From positions 212,371,888 through 212,435,887 of the forward strand of contig CM022301.1 in NCBI GenBank assembly GCA_011799875.1: a DNA stretch of 64,000 nucleotides, given 5' to 3'. Source of the stretch: Thinopyrum elongatum. Lineage: Eukaryota > Streptophyta > Magnoliopsida > Poales > Poaceae. Under the pieces are notes generated by a model, which did not search any database, had not been told where the DNA came from, and was given only the letters and a program-made list of their open reading frames with translations. This document shows positions 10,791-22,467 of the stretch, one piece after another; the first letter of the stretch is position 1; each line of letters opens with the position of its first letter. Position numbers and translations under genes: made by a program.

Positions 10791-10809
10791 TAGATTATTG
10801 ACTCCAGTG

Positions 10810-10821
10810 CAAGTGGGAGAC
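10810..10821 (+). other. copia polypurine tract
   Basis: CAAGTGGGAGAC directly before the LTR at 10822. This is the usual Angela/BARE1 tract as I recall it, and the same text appears reversed at 25932-25943. Confidence 0.8.
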
Positions 10822-12592
10822 TATTGGAAATATGCCCTAGAGGCAATAATAAATTAGTTATTATCACATTTCCCTGTTCATGATAATCGTTTATTATCCA
10901 TGCTAGAATTGTATTGATTGGAAACTCAAATTCATGTGTGGATACATAGATAACAACATGTCCCTAGTAAGCCTCTACCGGACTAGCTCGTTGATCAAAG
11001 ATGGCTATGGTTTCCTAGCCATGGACATGAGTTGTCATTTGCTAATGGGATCACATCATTAGGAGAATGATGTGATGGACAAGACCCAAACTATAAACGT
11101 AGCATATGATCGTGTCAAGTTTATTGCTATCGTTTTCTGCATGTCAAGTATATGTTCCTATGACCATGAGATCATGCAACTCACTGGCACGGGAGGAGTA
11201 CCTTGTGTGTACCAAACGTCGCAACGTAAATGGGTGACTATAAAGGTGCTCTACAGGTATCTCTGAGGGTGTCTGTTGAGTTGGCATGGATCAAGACTAG
11301 GATTTGTCACTCCGTGTGACGGAGAGGTATCTCTGGGCCCTCTCGGTAATCCAACATCACAAGAAGCCTGCAAGTAATGTGACTAAGGAGTTAGTCATGG
11401 GATCTTTTATTACGGAACAAGTAAAGAGACTTGCCGATAACGAGATTGAACTAGGTGTGGAGATACCGACGATCGAATCTCGGGCAAGTAACATACCGAT
11501 AGACAAAGGGAACTGCATACGGGATTAGCTGAATCCTTGACATCAAGGTTCGACCGATAAGATCTTCGGAGAATATGTAGGAACCAATATGGGCATCCAG
11601 GTCCCGCTATTGGTTATTGACTGTAGAGGTGTCTCGGTCATGTCTGCATAGTTCTCGAACCCGCAAGGTCTAGACACTTAACATTTGGTGATGATATAAG
11701 TATAATTGAGTCATTATGGTTGTTACCGAAGGTTGTTCGGAGTCCTGGATGAGATCCCGGACATGACGAAGAACTCCAGAATGGTCCGGAGGTGAAGATT
11801 GATATATTGGACGAAGGGTATTGGAGTCCAGAATTGTTCCGGGGGTACCGGGTGATGACCAGCATGACCGAAAGGGGTTTTGGTGGGCCCCGGCAAGTGT
11901 TGCGGGGCCTCATGGGCCAAGGGGAGGGGGCACACCAGCCCACTAAGGGGTTGTAGGCCCCCAAGCCCCCTTCCCACGTTGCCAAAGGAGGCGGGGCACC
12001 TCCCTAGGGTAGCCCACCCCTTTGCCTTGGGGGCCAAGTCTCCTAAGGGGTGGGGGGCCAAAACCCATCTAGGGTTTCCCCTTGTTGGCCGCCGCCCCCT
12101 AGATTGGATCTAGGGGCGCCCCTCCCCCTCCCTTCCCCCTATATATATAGAGGTGGAGAGAGGGCAGCCGCACCCATACGGATCTATTCGTTCCACGGCG
12201 CTGCTCCTCCTCTCCCTCATAGCCATCTTCTTCTCTGTAGTGCTTAGCGAAGCTCTGCTGAGATTTCTCCACCACCACCGCCACCACGCCGTCGTGCTGC
12301 CGGAGGACTCGAGCTACTAGTTCACCATCTCTCGCTGGATCGAGGAGGTGAAGGTGTACGTGTGTTGAACGTGGAGGTGCCATCCGTTCGGCACTAGATT
12401 GGGAGTTCGCGGGACGGATCGTGATTGGATCGCGAAAATGTTTGACTTCATCAACCGCGTTTCTTAACGCTTCCGCTTAGCGATCTACAAGGGTATGTAG
12501 ATCCAATCTCTCCTCTCATAGATGGTCATCTCCTAGATTGGATCTTCGTGAGCGTAGGAAAATTTTTGTTTCCCATGCAACGTTCCCCAACA
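10822..12592 (+). repeat. Angela/BARE1-like copia 3' LTR
   Basis: About 1771 bases, starting TATTGGAAATATGCC (the normal TGTTGG has become TATTGG) and ending TTCCCCAACA. The order of landmarks matches the Angela/WIS/BARE1 LTR as I recall it: GCCCTAGAGGCAATAATA, GATCATGCAACTCACTG-like text, CGATCGAATCTCGGGCAAG, a GC-rich segment at about 11880-12130, a TATA box TATATATATAG at 12140-12150, and the ACAAGGGTATGTAGATC region before the end. It is the 3' LTR of the element whose pol remnant precedes it; the 5' LTR lies outside the window. The open frames inside it on both strands reflect high GC and are not genes. Confidence 0.92.
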
Positions 12593-13590
12593 GGGCAGTG
12601 GAGCAAGGCCGGAGGAAGCTGTACCTGAGGGTCGTCGGGATGTAACTAGGAGGGCGCCGGTGGCCGGGATCTGCCCATACTATGGCAGCGAGCAAGTGGT
12701 GAAGTCCCTACCACGCCAGAGCTTGGTCAGAGAGAACGGCGGGTACCATAGATCGGGACGTGCTGCCTCGACGCCGTCGAACGGAGAAACGATGCACATC
12801 CTCCCTTTCCGCCGGCGGACGGGATGGGGCCGGATCAGTGACCAATGGTGAGAGAGAGAGGCCACCTCCGCCTTGTGTGAGATAGTGTGACGAGAGACAA
12901 ACCCCGGCAGGCAGTCTCCATTGTATATAGTGGAGCGGATTTCTTTTTTCTCGATGACAATCATTTTATATTCTGTACGTGCCATTGAGGAATATAACTT
13001 TATTTAATACTAATGCGTCAAGTCGAACTTTGTTCCGTGTACGCGTGGTACACGACCCTCCTTCGAGTAAACAACTGCTACATGCGTCAAATTATCACGT
13101 GGGCTGCCTTTTCGTATAGAAATGAACTCCACCATACCCACGCGGGTGTGGCCAGGAACGAGATGTGAGTACATGCGTCATGCGTGCACCTCTTCTTTAC
13201 GTGCAGGTACGTACGTGGGTGGGTGTGAGAGAGATGGTTTGTGCGAAACAGAGGCAATGTATCGATGATATCTCAAACAAAAAAATGTAACATATGCAAT
13301 GTGTGTGAAACAGAGTCATGGATATGTCATATATAGAGGGAGCGATCCACGAGAAGAGAGTGGAGGGATCATCGGCGTGAGATATCGATAGAATTGAAAA
13401 CAGGGATGAAGTGTGTGGGTACGCGATCGATAAAGAGTGCCATCGAATTTGTGTTTGCCCATGTCAAAGATACAGGGCGGCTGGCCTACTGGAATGTGAG
13501 AGGGCAGAGGTGCAGTTTGTCTCTGTGGCATGGATACCTACCTATAATGTTCGACTATCGGTGTGTGTGTGGGGGGGGGGGGGAGGGGGC
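12593..13590. other. unassigned DNA after the Angela LTR
   Basis: The first 300 bases (to about 12900) are GC-rich and look like exon-type sequence, with a possible splice donor GGTGAG near 12846, but no frame on either strand resembles a family I know. From 12900 it becomes mixed sequence without features. The pair (GT)5 then G13 at about 13561-13583 is a simple repeat and a likely sequencing weak spot. A low-copy genic fragment is possible for 12600-12860; I cannot show one. Confidence 0.35.
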
Positions 13591-14505
13591 AGAGACCTAA
13601 CTATAGAGAGGTAGATCGACTGGTATATGTGTGGAGAAGGAGAGAGACCTAGCTATGTATTGAGGGAGATCGATCGGCATCCATGCATATGTATAGCAGA
13701 GGAATAAGGTTGGGAGAGAGACAAAGGTAGAGTGTCGGAGGGTTGGTGGTGGAGTTGCTTCTCACAAATGGTGGGAGAGGCCTGCTAGACAAACGGAGGG
13801 TACGACGGCAATACCAATAAGAGAGGGGATGTCTGCCTGTCTATGCATGTGCGTCTGAGAGACGGGTCGGGAGGTATGCAAGGATGATGAGGGGGGACAA
13901 TATGATTGTGGTAAGCAAACGTAACTACATAGGAAGATCAATCGTCGTGTGTCGGAGAAAGGGAGAGACATAACTAGTGAGGTACGTCGATCGGTGCATG
14001 GGGAAAATGACTTATAGTCGACCTAGCTATATGTAGGGAGATCGGTAGGTATACATGCATGCATGTGTTAGAAGCAAATAAGGCCCAGAGAGACGGACAG
14101 GAGGAGAGGGATGTGGCTAGGAGGTGGTGCGAGAGGCCTACTATATCAAGGGGGGAGGAGTGTGCGAGTATGAGATTGATGAAAAGAGGGGCGGGAGTGT
14201 GCACGTGCGTGGAACCGTATTGGACATAGGGGGGCATGGACAGTGAGAAGAGAAGAGGGAAAGTGTGTGTTTGTGGTAGGCACACTTGTCTAGAGAGGTA
14301 TATCGACCGGTGTGTGCCGGAAAGAAGGAGCCGGGGGGCCTACACACACCGTGGGTGAACGACCTAAAGAGAAATAACGAATATGCGCGATGGAGGGGAC
14401 GCTGAGGGAGGGTGAGAGGGGGGCGGGCGTGTGCATGCACGAGAGAAAGTTAGCGCTAGCTACAAGGAGAAGAGGATTGTGTGGGTGTAAAAGACGAACA
14501 GAGAT
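13591..14505. repeat. degenerate purine-rich tandem repeat field
   Basis: A block dominated by AGAGAGAC, GGTATG and GATCGATCGG words. A longer unit is visible: the text around 13652-13725 (GACCTAGCTATG, GGGAGATCGATCGG, CCATGCATATGTATAG, AATAAGG, AGAGAGAC) recurs at about 14028-14100, an offset near 376. The GAGAGGCCT followed by CTA text at about 13769 recurs at 14130. Shorter related pieces are at 13597, 13960 and 14290. The copies are strongly diverged. No frame shows family resemblance, and the Pro/His/Ser-rich antisense frames come from the base composition. Confidence 0.55.
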
Positions 14506-15240
14506 CATAATTCATTATAAAAAGTGGATTCGGATATTTGAAGAAGGTATCATAGTGTTTTAAACCGACACATCCATGAATATATATAATGGTGATACAC
14601 ATGGTGTGGTTATGAACATGTTATAGTACATATAATATATAGAACATTTATTTGAATTTGTGATAATGTGTGGCTTTTGCAGCTCATGGCTAAATACTTG
14701 TTATAATGTAAGGGGCGGGGCACTATACTTTGTGTGATAAACACAGTGTATGTATGAAACATGGTTTAGATTATGAAGGTCTAGTTAGTACATCAAATGT
14801 AGTATTATTTGGAATCAACATCAAGTGTATTCAAAATTTTGAATTCGAGTTCATATAGTACACATTGTTCATATCTATCTCTATAGTAATCATGTGGTGT
14901 GTTGTTAAGATAATATATGAATGATGGTTTAAGTTGGCAACAATCATGATTGTAGATTCTTATTCAAATAGAGAAATGAATTCAAATTTAGTTCGAATTG
15001 CAGCGGTAGTATAGACATTTGGAATGCACTAAAATGTTTGTATGAGTAGGTTACATGCATTATACAGCCAGCGAAAAAAATTAATTGGACATAACATGGA
15101 TTCATAGCTTTGAATAGCATTTGTACAGTAAAACAGGACAAGACTCTCTCTTTGTGTGGTGCGAATAGTTTTATTTTTTTCATTTTTTTCGTTGAGGGAA
15201 GTGCAAATTGATTTCGTACGTACATTATTACATGTTAGGA
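14506..15240. other. AT-rich spacer
   Basis: About 700 bases of AT-rich sequence with scattered words such as AATTCAAATT and TTGAATTCGAG. I see no gene, no terminal repeats and no tandem structure. The 5' limit of the CACTA-like element to the right may lie in or beyond it. Confidence 0.4.
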
Positions 15241-16044
15241 TTCTCCCTAAAATTCAACCCGCGCCTTGTTATCCCGAAAATTCAGATATCGTGCTCCCAA
15301 AACTCACGCCTTCACAACCCACGCCTTGCTATCCTGAAATTACAACGCGCGCGAAAACTCCGTCCAGCTGCCAAATCCCGACATGCGAAATCCTCCTTCT
15401 AACCCTGGGCCGAATGGGCCGTTAGTTCAAATCGGTGGGGGTACTTTTGTAACACACCCTACATTTTGGACAAGCGCGTCCCTAAGTCATGGTCCCCCCT
15501 CCCATCACCTCCTTTTCGCCATTCGAAATCCCAGGCCGCCATAACCTCTCTGCTCCAGCCGCGAAACCCCACCCTCCTCCGTTCGCCACCCCACCACTGC
15601 CTAGCCGGAGCCTCTTCCATGACGACATCGTCCACCACAACAGCTCAACGTCCCTCATCCACCTCCCCGGATGAGGATCCGTCGTCGATCTCGTCGTCCC
15701 GCTGGTTCAACCGCCCTGTCCTCCACCTCCAAGGAGCTGCTCCGACAATCACCTTGTCTATCGCGGCTGATCCATCCCCACAGCGCCGCCTTAACCTGCT
15801 CCACCGGAACCGCAGCATCCTCACCGACTCCTCGGACGAAGTCGAGGCCTACTCGGCGCCACCAAAGAGGTTGTACACTCATCGCATTACACCTTCTCCT
15901 TAACTCGACCTCCCGGCGCCGACGGTGCTCGATCTCGCACCCCCATGGCGCGGCTACCTCGAAGCCGGCGCCACCGGCGACATCTACATGGCGGCTCTCC
16001 CCCAGTGCGAGGCTCCCTCGATGGCAGCGTCCATACCAGCCGGA

Positions 16045-16240
16045 TCTGCTGCTGCTGCTCTGGCTCTCGCTCGCTCGCTCGCACTGCTGCTGCTCCCGCT
16101 CCAGCTCTCGCTCGCTCGCGCTGCTGCTCTGCTCTTCCCCTCACTCGTGCTGCTGCTCTGCTCTCGCTCACACTGCTGATGCTGGTACACGGGCTGCTGC
16201 AGCTACACGAGTTGTTGCTCTGGCTCTAGTTCACGCTGCT
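16045..16240. repeat. CTG/CTC-rich simple-sequence block
   Basis: Irregular runs of GCTGCTGCT, CTCGCTCGCTCG and GCTCTGCTCTC within the first intron of the CACTA-associated gene. It produces long open frames on both strands (Leu/Ala-rich and Ser/Glu-rich) that I do not consider coding. Confidence 0.7.
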
Positions 16241-18059
16241 CCTCCAGGCGCTGCTGCTCCCTGTCGATCGCCTGCTGATTTAGATCACTGTTTCCCTACT
16301 ACTAGTGCTCGAGCGGCCTAAACTACATGTGAAGTGCCTCTCTGCTACCAGTGCATTCAGTTTTGACAGCAACATTCAGATTCCACAGTAAATTTCAGTT
16401 TCGACAGTTAAGTTCAGAGTCAATAGTTTTTACCTCATATGTTGTAGTTAGGTGTATTTTGGTGATGTAAATTTGACATCTATCACTTTTTGGTAATGTA
16501 TTTTACATCATCTATTGGAGATGCTATTGGAATCCCACTTGAGATTAACGATGTATGTCTTGTACTGCTTTAGCCTCGACGTCTTATGGCTCGCCGGAGC
16601 TGCTCCAACAACAGAACCATCCATCACAACAGAGCAGTACCCTGGACGCCGTCTACAGACACCTCAGATCTTCGTCCACACCTTCGACAGCCACCTCTGC
16701 CGCAACTTCTTCAGCGACCAACCCAATGATGGTGAGGTCGACACGGCTACTCCAAAGAGGTTGTACACTTGTCGCATCACTTATTACTCTACATTCATGT
16801 CGATCCATCAGGGCTATTTTGGTTCAACGGAAAAAGTGAAGGAAAAACATAGCAATAGGAAATTTTCCTATGGCACTCTACTTTCAATTATTCATGCATT
16901 TCATTGAAAGGAATGGAGCAAAACATCCACCTGGACCTACTTTTCAAAATCCTATGCATGAAAACAAGACTAAGTGCATTAGTGGCAGAATAACATTCTA
17001 ACTATACACACTTTCATATGGTTTCACTTTAATTTGGCCATGTTTCTTTGCATTCCTCTGCTCTTCCAATTCCTGTAAACCAAACACCCAAGTTGACAGA
17101 AATCCTGTGTTTACAAATGCTCTGTTTCCCACGTGCATTCCTATGCTATTCCGGTGTTTTTCCTATCCCTGTGTTTTTAGAATCCTGCAAGACAAAGGAG
17201 CCCTTATAGAATTACTTCAGTTACAGATTGGTGTCAAAGAAAACTTTGTGTGGTTTGTCCTGCTCCTGCCGCGATGTCGTCCACCTCACCTGAGCTGCTC
17301 CATCGATAGAAGCATCCACCATACCAGACATCACGACTCCTGACCGTCTTTCGCCGCCTAAGATCTCCTTCCCTGCCGCCGGCACCCACCGCAACTGCAT
17401 CACCATCATAGACTCAGCAGATGAACCTGAGAAGTACACGGGTCCACAAGAGAGGTCGCACTCTTTTGTTTCTGCTTATGTTATGCATTGCTTAATATTA
17501 CCTGCTACTTTATCGTCATGTTCACCTCGTAGACTCCAAGTCAGGTCCAAACTAATGTTCAAACTTGAGTTTTAAAATTACTGGTGGGGTACATATCGAG
17601 GCAGCAATGAATAGTATCTTTGTCTATTATCTGGTTCACCTAGGGTATGCATATGTTGTTCATCTTGGGTGGGAAACAAATAGTAAAGCAATCATCATCT
17701 GTCTTTTTATTAAATTAAAGCTATCATCAGCCTGCTATCATTATTTTTGGATCCATCCACTGGTTGTTACCATCACTTTAGATTTCTGCATGCTCTCCTT
17801 ACATAATCTCACTATATTTTTTTCGTATGCATGTCAGATATTGTACACAGTCATGCTGAACATGTAGAGAAAAGAGAAGAGTTTTGCGTGGCAATACAAT
17901 GTCATGTAGACATCGCTCCATGGTGGGTTCAATGGCAAACCCTCCCCCCCTCCAGATTGTAATCTAGAGGAAGATATCTGTTTTGAGGCAGATTCAGACG
18001 CAGCTGACCACTCCTATTTACCCCCCGAGGTGTTTGCTCTAACTTGGCATGATGATGTT

Positions 18060-18895
18060 GGTCATATCATGCATATGTTGCCTTGCAGTGCCTACTTTCG
18101 ACATCATATATGTCATCTGCTTAGTTTAGACATGTTCTATAATGCCACCTGTTTAGTTTCTATATCATATATGTGAATTATGCAATCTCATCTCATTTAG
18201 ACAGCCATAATATATGTGAAATATGCAATGCCATCCTGTTTAAGCAGGCATCATATATTTGAATGATATCTTGCCAATCCTTTTCTTCATTACATTTCCA
18301 TTTGTTGACAATGTTTGTTTGTACATTCAACTACTCTTCCTATGAATCAGCCATTTGAGTGGGTGATGGAAAAATCTGGAGTGAAAACAAGGTCTTCAGA
18401 GCAGACAATGTTACCTGTCAAAGCAGATCTCTTGCTGGGTCCCGATAGCTCCTCGGAGATGGATTCAGAGACAGATGACCAGTCATATTTCACCACCGAG
18501 GTGTATGTTCTAACTTGGCACGGTTATACTGCTCATATCATCCATATGGTGTCTGCATTGCATAGTTTAGACATCATATACACAATATTCAACACCATGT
18601 TCTTAGTTCAGACATCATATATGCGAATGCCCTCTGCTTAGTATATAAATCACATATGTGAATTAAATCATGCGATCCTGATTACTTAGATAACATGTAT
18701 GTGAATTATGTCATTCGAAGCTGTTTACTAAAGACATCATATAATTATCTCATGCCATCCTGTTTAGTTAGTCATCATATCTTTGAATTATGTCATGCTA
18801 TGCTATCCAGTTTAGATAGACATCATATATGTGAAATTATGTCATGCTATCCTTTTTAGTTAAACAATATGCATGTGAACTATTTCATGCCCTCT
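18060..18895 (+). repeat. intronic minisatellite, unit about 40-45 bases
   Basis: A degenerate unit of the form TTTAG...ACATCATATATGTGAATTATG then CATGCCATCCTG recurs around a dozen times in two introns (about 18060-18290 and 18550-18895), on both sides of exon 5. The word CATCATATATGTG or close variants is seen near 18102, 18163, 18559, 18610, 18820. Because exon 4 and exon 5 are themselves copies, the repeat blocks were probably duplicated with the exons. Confidence 0.7.
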
Positions 18896-21179
18896 ATTTT
18901 CCACACTATCTATTGCATCTGTCTCTCATACAAGGTCTGTACATTCAACTACGTTTCTTGTTTATCAGCCATTTGAATTGGAGCGGGTGATGGCAGTATC
19001 TAGCAGAGTAAAAACACGGTCTTCAAATAAAACAGTGCTACCTCTTGGTGGAGATAGCACCCCGGTTGTACATGCACAAGAACCAGCCCTACCACACATA
19101 ACCCAGACTCTCACAGATTGTACCCCTACTGCGATGGACAGAGAACCAGCTTCACCCAATCTAACCCCAACCCCAGTAGATAGTAACCCAGTTCCAGTTG
19201 ACACAGCACCATCTCCACCATAGAGCTCCCAAACAAGAGCAGTTAGTAAGGCAGCTCCAGTGCCCAAAGCGCCAGTACTACCACGGCGAACCCCAACTCC
19301 ACCAGTTAGTACACCTATTCCTGTGGACGAAGCACAACCAACCATTCATAGTTTAGTATCTATCGCATTTGATGTTGTTAAATCCTATGTGTGTGTCTTC
19401 CCATCATGGAAATATTATACTGAAGATGAAGGAAAATGCCAGTTGCAGGTGTTCGTCCAGGAGTTATGTGTAAGTAATGTTATTCATGGCAATTACTTTG
19501 CTTTGTCCCATACATTCTACCTCCATGCTGGTTATAATACAACAAATGTTCCCATTTTTCTCTATAGATAAGGACCGATTTGGAAACTCAGGATGAGGTA
19601 ACCTGTGCTAATACCTCTGCTATCTTCAAGAATGCTTGGTGGCAGTATTGGAATTACCTGAATAAAACGTACTTCACTGGCAAAGAAACTCATCAAATTC
19701 CCTTATGTTCTCCTGAGACACATTTACAGGACGATGACTGGGAATGCCTTGCTCTGTACTGGTCCCAAACCAAGAATGTGGTAAGGTCTATGAGCTCATT
19801 TTTTATTTTGAAGTACTATATGCCTGCGTCTTACTGTACTCTATTCGTGTAGAACAAGTGCTTAAACCTGAAGAACAACTGTTCTCATTTAAGATTCCAT
19901 TGCTATCGTGCATACTGCTTTGCTCTTGTATCACTGTATTTACTCATACAAACTTATTTTTAAATTGAAGGATCCAATTGAAACTCCAATGGCACAACAG
20001 GTATGTTTAAGCATGTTTCTTTAACAGGTTTGCTCTTCTAAATAGCTCTGTTGATTTCAATTTCAATTGTGTATACAGTTGACTTCTCATATCATGCACA
20101 TTACTAGCATCACAACAGAGCCAATAGTGTTGTTCTACATGTAGACCCATGGTACCCATCTGCAATCTTGTTGTGCCGTGTAGTTTCCCACGCTTTGTAT
20201 TCTTTCAATGCTGCTTTGTCTTGAACTGATATGATTCGAATCGTGTCTCTATTTTGATTTGGCAAGACAATGCAGTGACCATAGGACATAGATATATGTT
20301 TGTTTGATGCTTTTATTATGTACTACTTGGCAATAGAAGGCTTGGTAGTTTAATCCTGTCCACCTTACTACTGAACTGGTTCACCTAAATGAGTTTCATA
20401 TACTACATGCTAAACCTGCTATGTGTCTGCTTGTTTCTTCTTTTAGAATGCTGACAGAATATTGGGGAAGAGTACCTTTTTAAGCAATGGTAAAGGAAGT
20501 AATGCAGATAAGTTTCAGGATAGTGAGACATCCTTGTTGGTCTCCAACAAAGCTGATAAAACAGCCAAGGAAAACTATCTTGAAGACAGTGAGACAACCC
20601 CAAAGTCCTGTCTTCGTGTAGTGTTCGAGTTACTGGCCACTACCGCTGGCACAAGCTATTCGAACTCACTATCTGAATCAGTTCGATTTCTTGAGTCTCA
20701 ACTACAAGCTGAAAGACATCGATCAGCTGTGCTGCGAAAAGAAGTCGAATGACTGCGGAAGTCCCTGGAGAATTCGGATGCATACTTTCTGGTGCAACAG
20801 CAAGCGTTGGAGGATTTTAGCGCCAAACAGGAGAAAGCTAATAAGCTTGCTAAGCTTATTGCCAGCATGGTGGATACCTAGGATAACGTTTCTTGAGCTC
20901 TTCTAAAATTGTTTCAGTTATGGACTTGTTTTGCTGCCGCGTTTATTTGCACTGGTGGCCAATTTAGATAGCCAGTGTATGTAATATGCTGCTTTGTTCC
21001 CTATATTTGCACTGTTGGCGAACTTTGATGCCCAGTGGATGTAATATGTGTAATAGCCATAATAGCCTAGCGTTTGTTGCTTACTTATTTATTTCCTTAT
21101 TGTCTTGTTTAGTTGTTTGCTTGTAGTAACTGCAGTTCTTTTTCCGTGTTTTTCTAGTGGCCACAATAACCTATTTTTA

Positions 21180-22045
21180 TAACTAGGCCACAATAACCAT
21201 GGGCAACATACGGACCATTGTAACCATGGTCCTGCTACCTGCTAAAGTGACCATGGGCCTCCTACAGGCCATAGGATCCAATGGCCTTCTACGGGCCATA
21301 TAATCAATGGGCCTTCTACGGGCCGTATGATCGATTGGCCAAACATGGGCCGTACTATTCGTGGACCAATAACGGTCCGCAAAATGGGCCGTAAACGGGC
21401 TAGAGTGGAAATCGTCTGTTTATGGCCCGACCATAATGGGCCGTTAATAGGCCAAAATGTACAACCGGCTTAATTCTATCGACAGGCATCATGGGTCGTT
21501 AATGGGCCGTATTTGATGACGCTATGAAAACAACCCAACGGGTTAACGGGCCGACTGTAACCACAGGCTGAATTTCGCCCACAAGCGGAACAGGCCAGTA
21601 ACGGACCGCAAGTAACCGAATGCTAGAAATGAGCCCAAGAATAAATGGGCCCTTAGAAGGCCGAAAGTTAACACGGGCTGGAAACAACCAACGGAATAAT
21701 GGGCCCTTAATGTGTATAAAGCTATACACTGTTCATTATGGGCCAGTTTCACCTCGGGCCTTTAATGGGCCCAGAGTTACAAAGGGTCTCGTATGGGCCG
21801 AAAGACATTATGGGCCATACATGGGCCAGAAGTTACAATGGGCTGGAACCATATTGGACGGCCCAGATGATGCTACTGGGCCTAATTCGGATAGGCTAAA
21901 ACGGGTCGTGAGTTATCGGGCTGTAAATGGGCTATATGCGAACATGCCGTTAACAGGCTTTCCATGGGCTGGCCCGCTACCTTTTGACCAAGTCAAACGG
22001 GCCGGCCTTTTCACCTGAATGGGCCTCTGTTGGGCCGTGCCACGT
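21180..22045. repeat. subterminal array of TGGGCC / GGCCCA motifs
   Basis: Over 30 occurrences of GGGCC or its complement, most as ATGGGCC or ACGGGCC, spaced about 15-40 bases apart through 21180-22045 in both orientations. Between them the words GTAA, TTAATGGGC and AACCG recur. Clustered short motifs inside the ends of CACTA elements are known binding sites for the TNPA-type protein, and this location fits that role. The same TGGGCC/T word is also the TCP 'site II' promoter element in plants, so host factor binding is possible. Confidence 0.7.
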
Positions 22046-22244
22046 GTCGACGTATCATAGGCTCCTCCGGTCCAATGAGTGGATGACATCTGTCCCAACG
22101 GTGAGCTGACATGTGGTTCCTCTGGCCATTGAGAATTTTACACGTGGAAAATCCCCATTGGTCCGGGCTGTTAACAGGTTATCGGATCCAAACCGGAACT
22201 CGACAGCTTAACGGTGACCCGTTATGGTGGATGCCACATGTCGG

Positions 22245-22467
22245 TTACCCTTGACGAAAGTACTTCCATGATGCGCCATTTATCGTCATGGAAGTGGACA
22301 ATTCAGTGATGATAATTTTGGTATTGTCATGGAACACTTCTACGATGGCACATGTATGACTATCTTGATTCTGTCATAAAATCGTCATGGATGTACATGC
22401 ATGACAGAAAATGTGACCTACTGTGACAAACATGTATCATCACGGAAGTGGTTTTTTTTTTGTAGTG
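22245..22467. repeat. right terminal segment and terminal inverted repeat end of the CACTA element
   Basis: The last 220 bases contain repeated TCATGGA/TCCATGA words in both orientations (near 22265, 22288, 22337, 22387) and close with CATCACGGAAGTGG, T10 and GTAGTG. The outermost bases, read inward, are CACTACAAAAAA. The internal TCATGGAAGT words can pair with ACTTCCATGA at 22261, giving local hairpins. Confidence 0.7.

Larger units (their letters stand above)
15619..20881 (+). pseudogene. multi-exon CACTA-associated gene with duplicated exons, decayed
   Basis: A consistent exon chain can be read. Exon 1 is 15619-15869 and exon 2 is 16574-16759; both end in CCAAAGAG before GT in phase 2 and their proteins align (VLHLQGAAPT against VLWLAGAAPT, APPKR against ATPKR). 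Exon 3 is a third copy ending at 17454, with an internal TGA. Exon 4 ends at 18029 and exon 5 is 18351-18500, again related (HSYLPPE, QSYFTTE). Exon 6 is 18969-19469 with Pro-rich repeats (TPTPVDSNPVPVD) and an in-frame TAG at 19221. Exon 7 is 19568-19780 (WWQYWNYLNKTYF, DDDWECLALYW), reminiscent of the plant Transposase_24 family. Exon 8 is 19971-20000. Exon 9 is 20447-20881, ending in a coiled coil (LESQLQAERHRSAVLRKEVE) with a TGA at 20750. Probably a TNPA-like DNA-binding protein of the transposon; a captured host gene is the alternative. Three nonsense codons make it a pseudogene. Confidence 0.5.
15240..22467 (+). mobile_element. 3' part of a CACTA-type DNA transposon (left end not found)
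   Basis: The right end reads ...TTTTTTTTTGTAGTG at 22452-22467, the inverse of CACTACAAAAAAAA, which is the hallmark terminus of plant CACTA (En/Spm) elements. Just inside are a 230-base segment with inverted TCATGGA-type words and a dense array of TGGGCC motifs, as expected for transposase-binding subterminal repeats. Upstream lies a multi-exon gene in the same orientation. I searched 12593-15240 for a matching CACTACAA start and did not find one, and no TNPD transposase is visible, so this is the 3' half only; the 15240 border is a guess. A 3-base duplication would be CAA (22468-22470). The right side abuts gypsy internal sequence, so the transposon may have landed in that gypsy element. 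Confidence 0.6.

Noticed and set aside
11638..12383. Long overlapping frames on both strands in the Angela LTR
   Set aside because: They result from the GC-rich part of the LTR; the region aligns as an LTR and contains no known protein.
13762..14508. Pro/Ser/His-rich minus-strand frames
   Set aside because: They are read from the purine-rich repeat field and change with every repeat variant.
14718..14745. CACTATACTTTGTG as a possible left end of the CACTA element
   Set aside because: It does not match the complement of the right end (CACTACAAAAAAAA followed by CCACTTCCGTG) and lacks subterminal motifs next to it.
15671..16321. 216-codon frame rich in Ser, Arg, Leu and Ala
   Set aside because: It runs through the CTG/CTC simple repeat and the first intron; exon-exon similarity supports the other frame (15619-15869).
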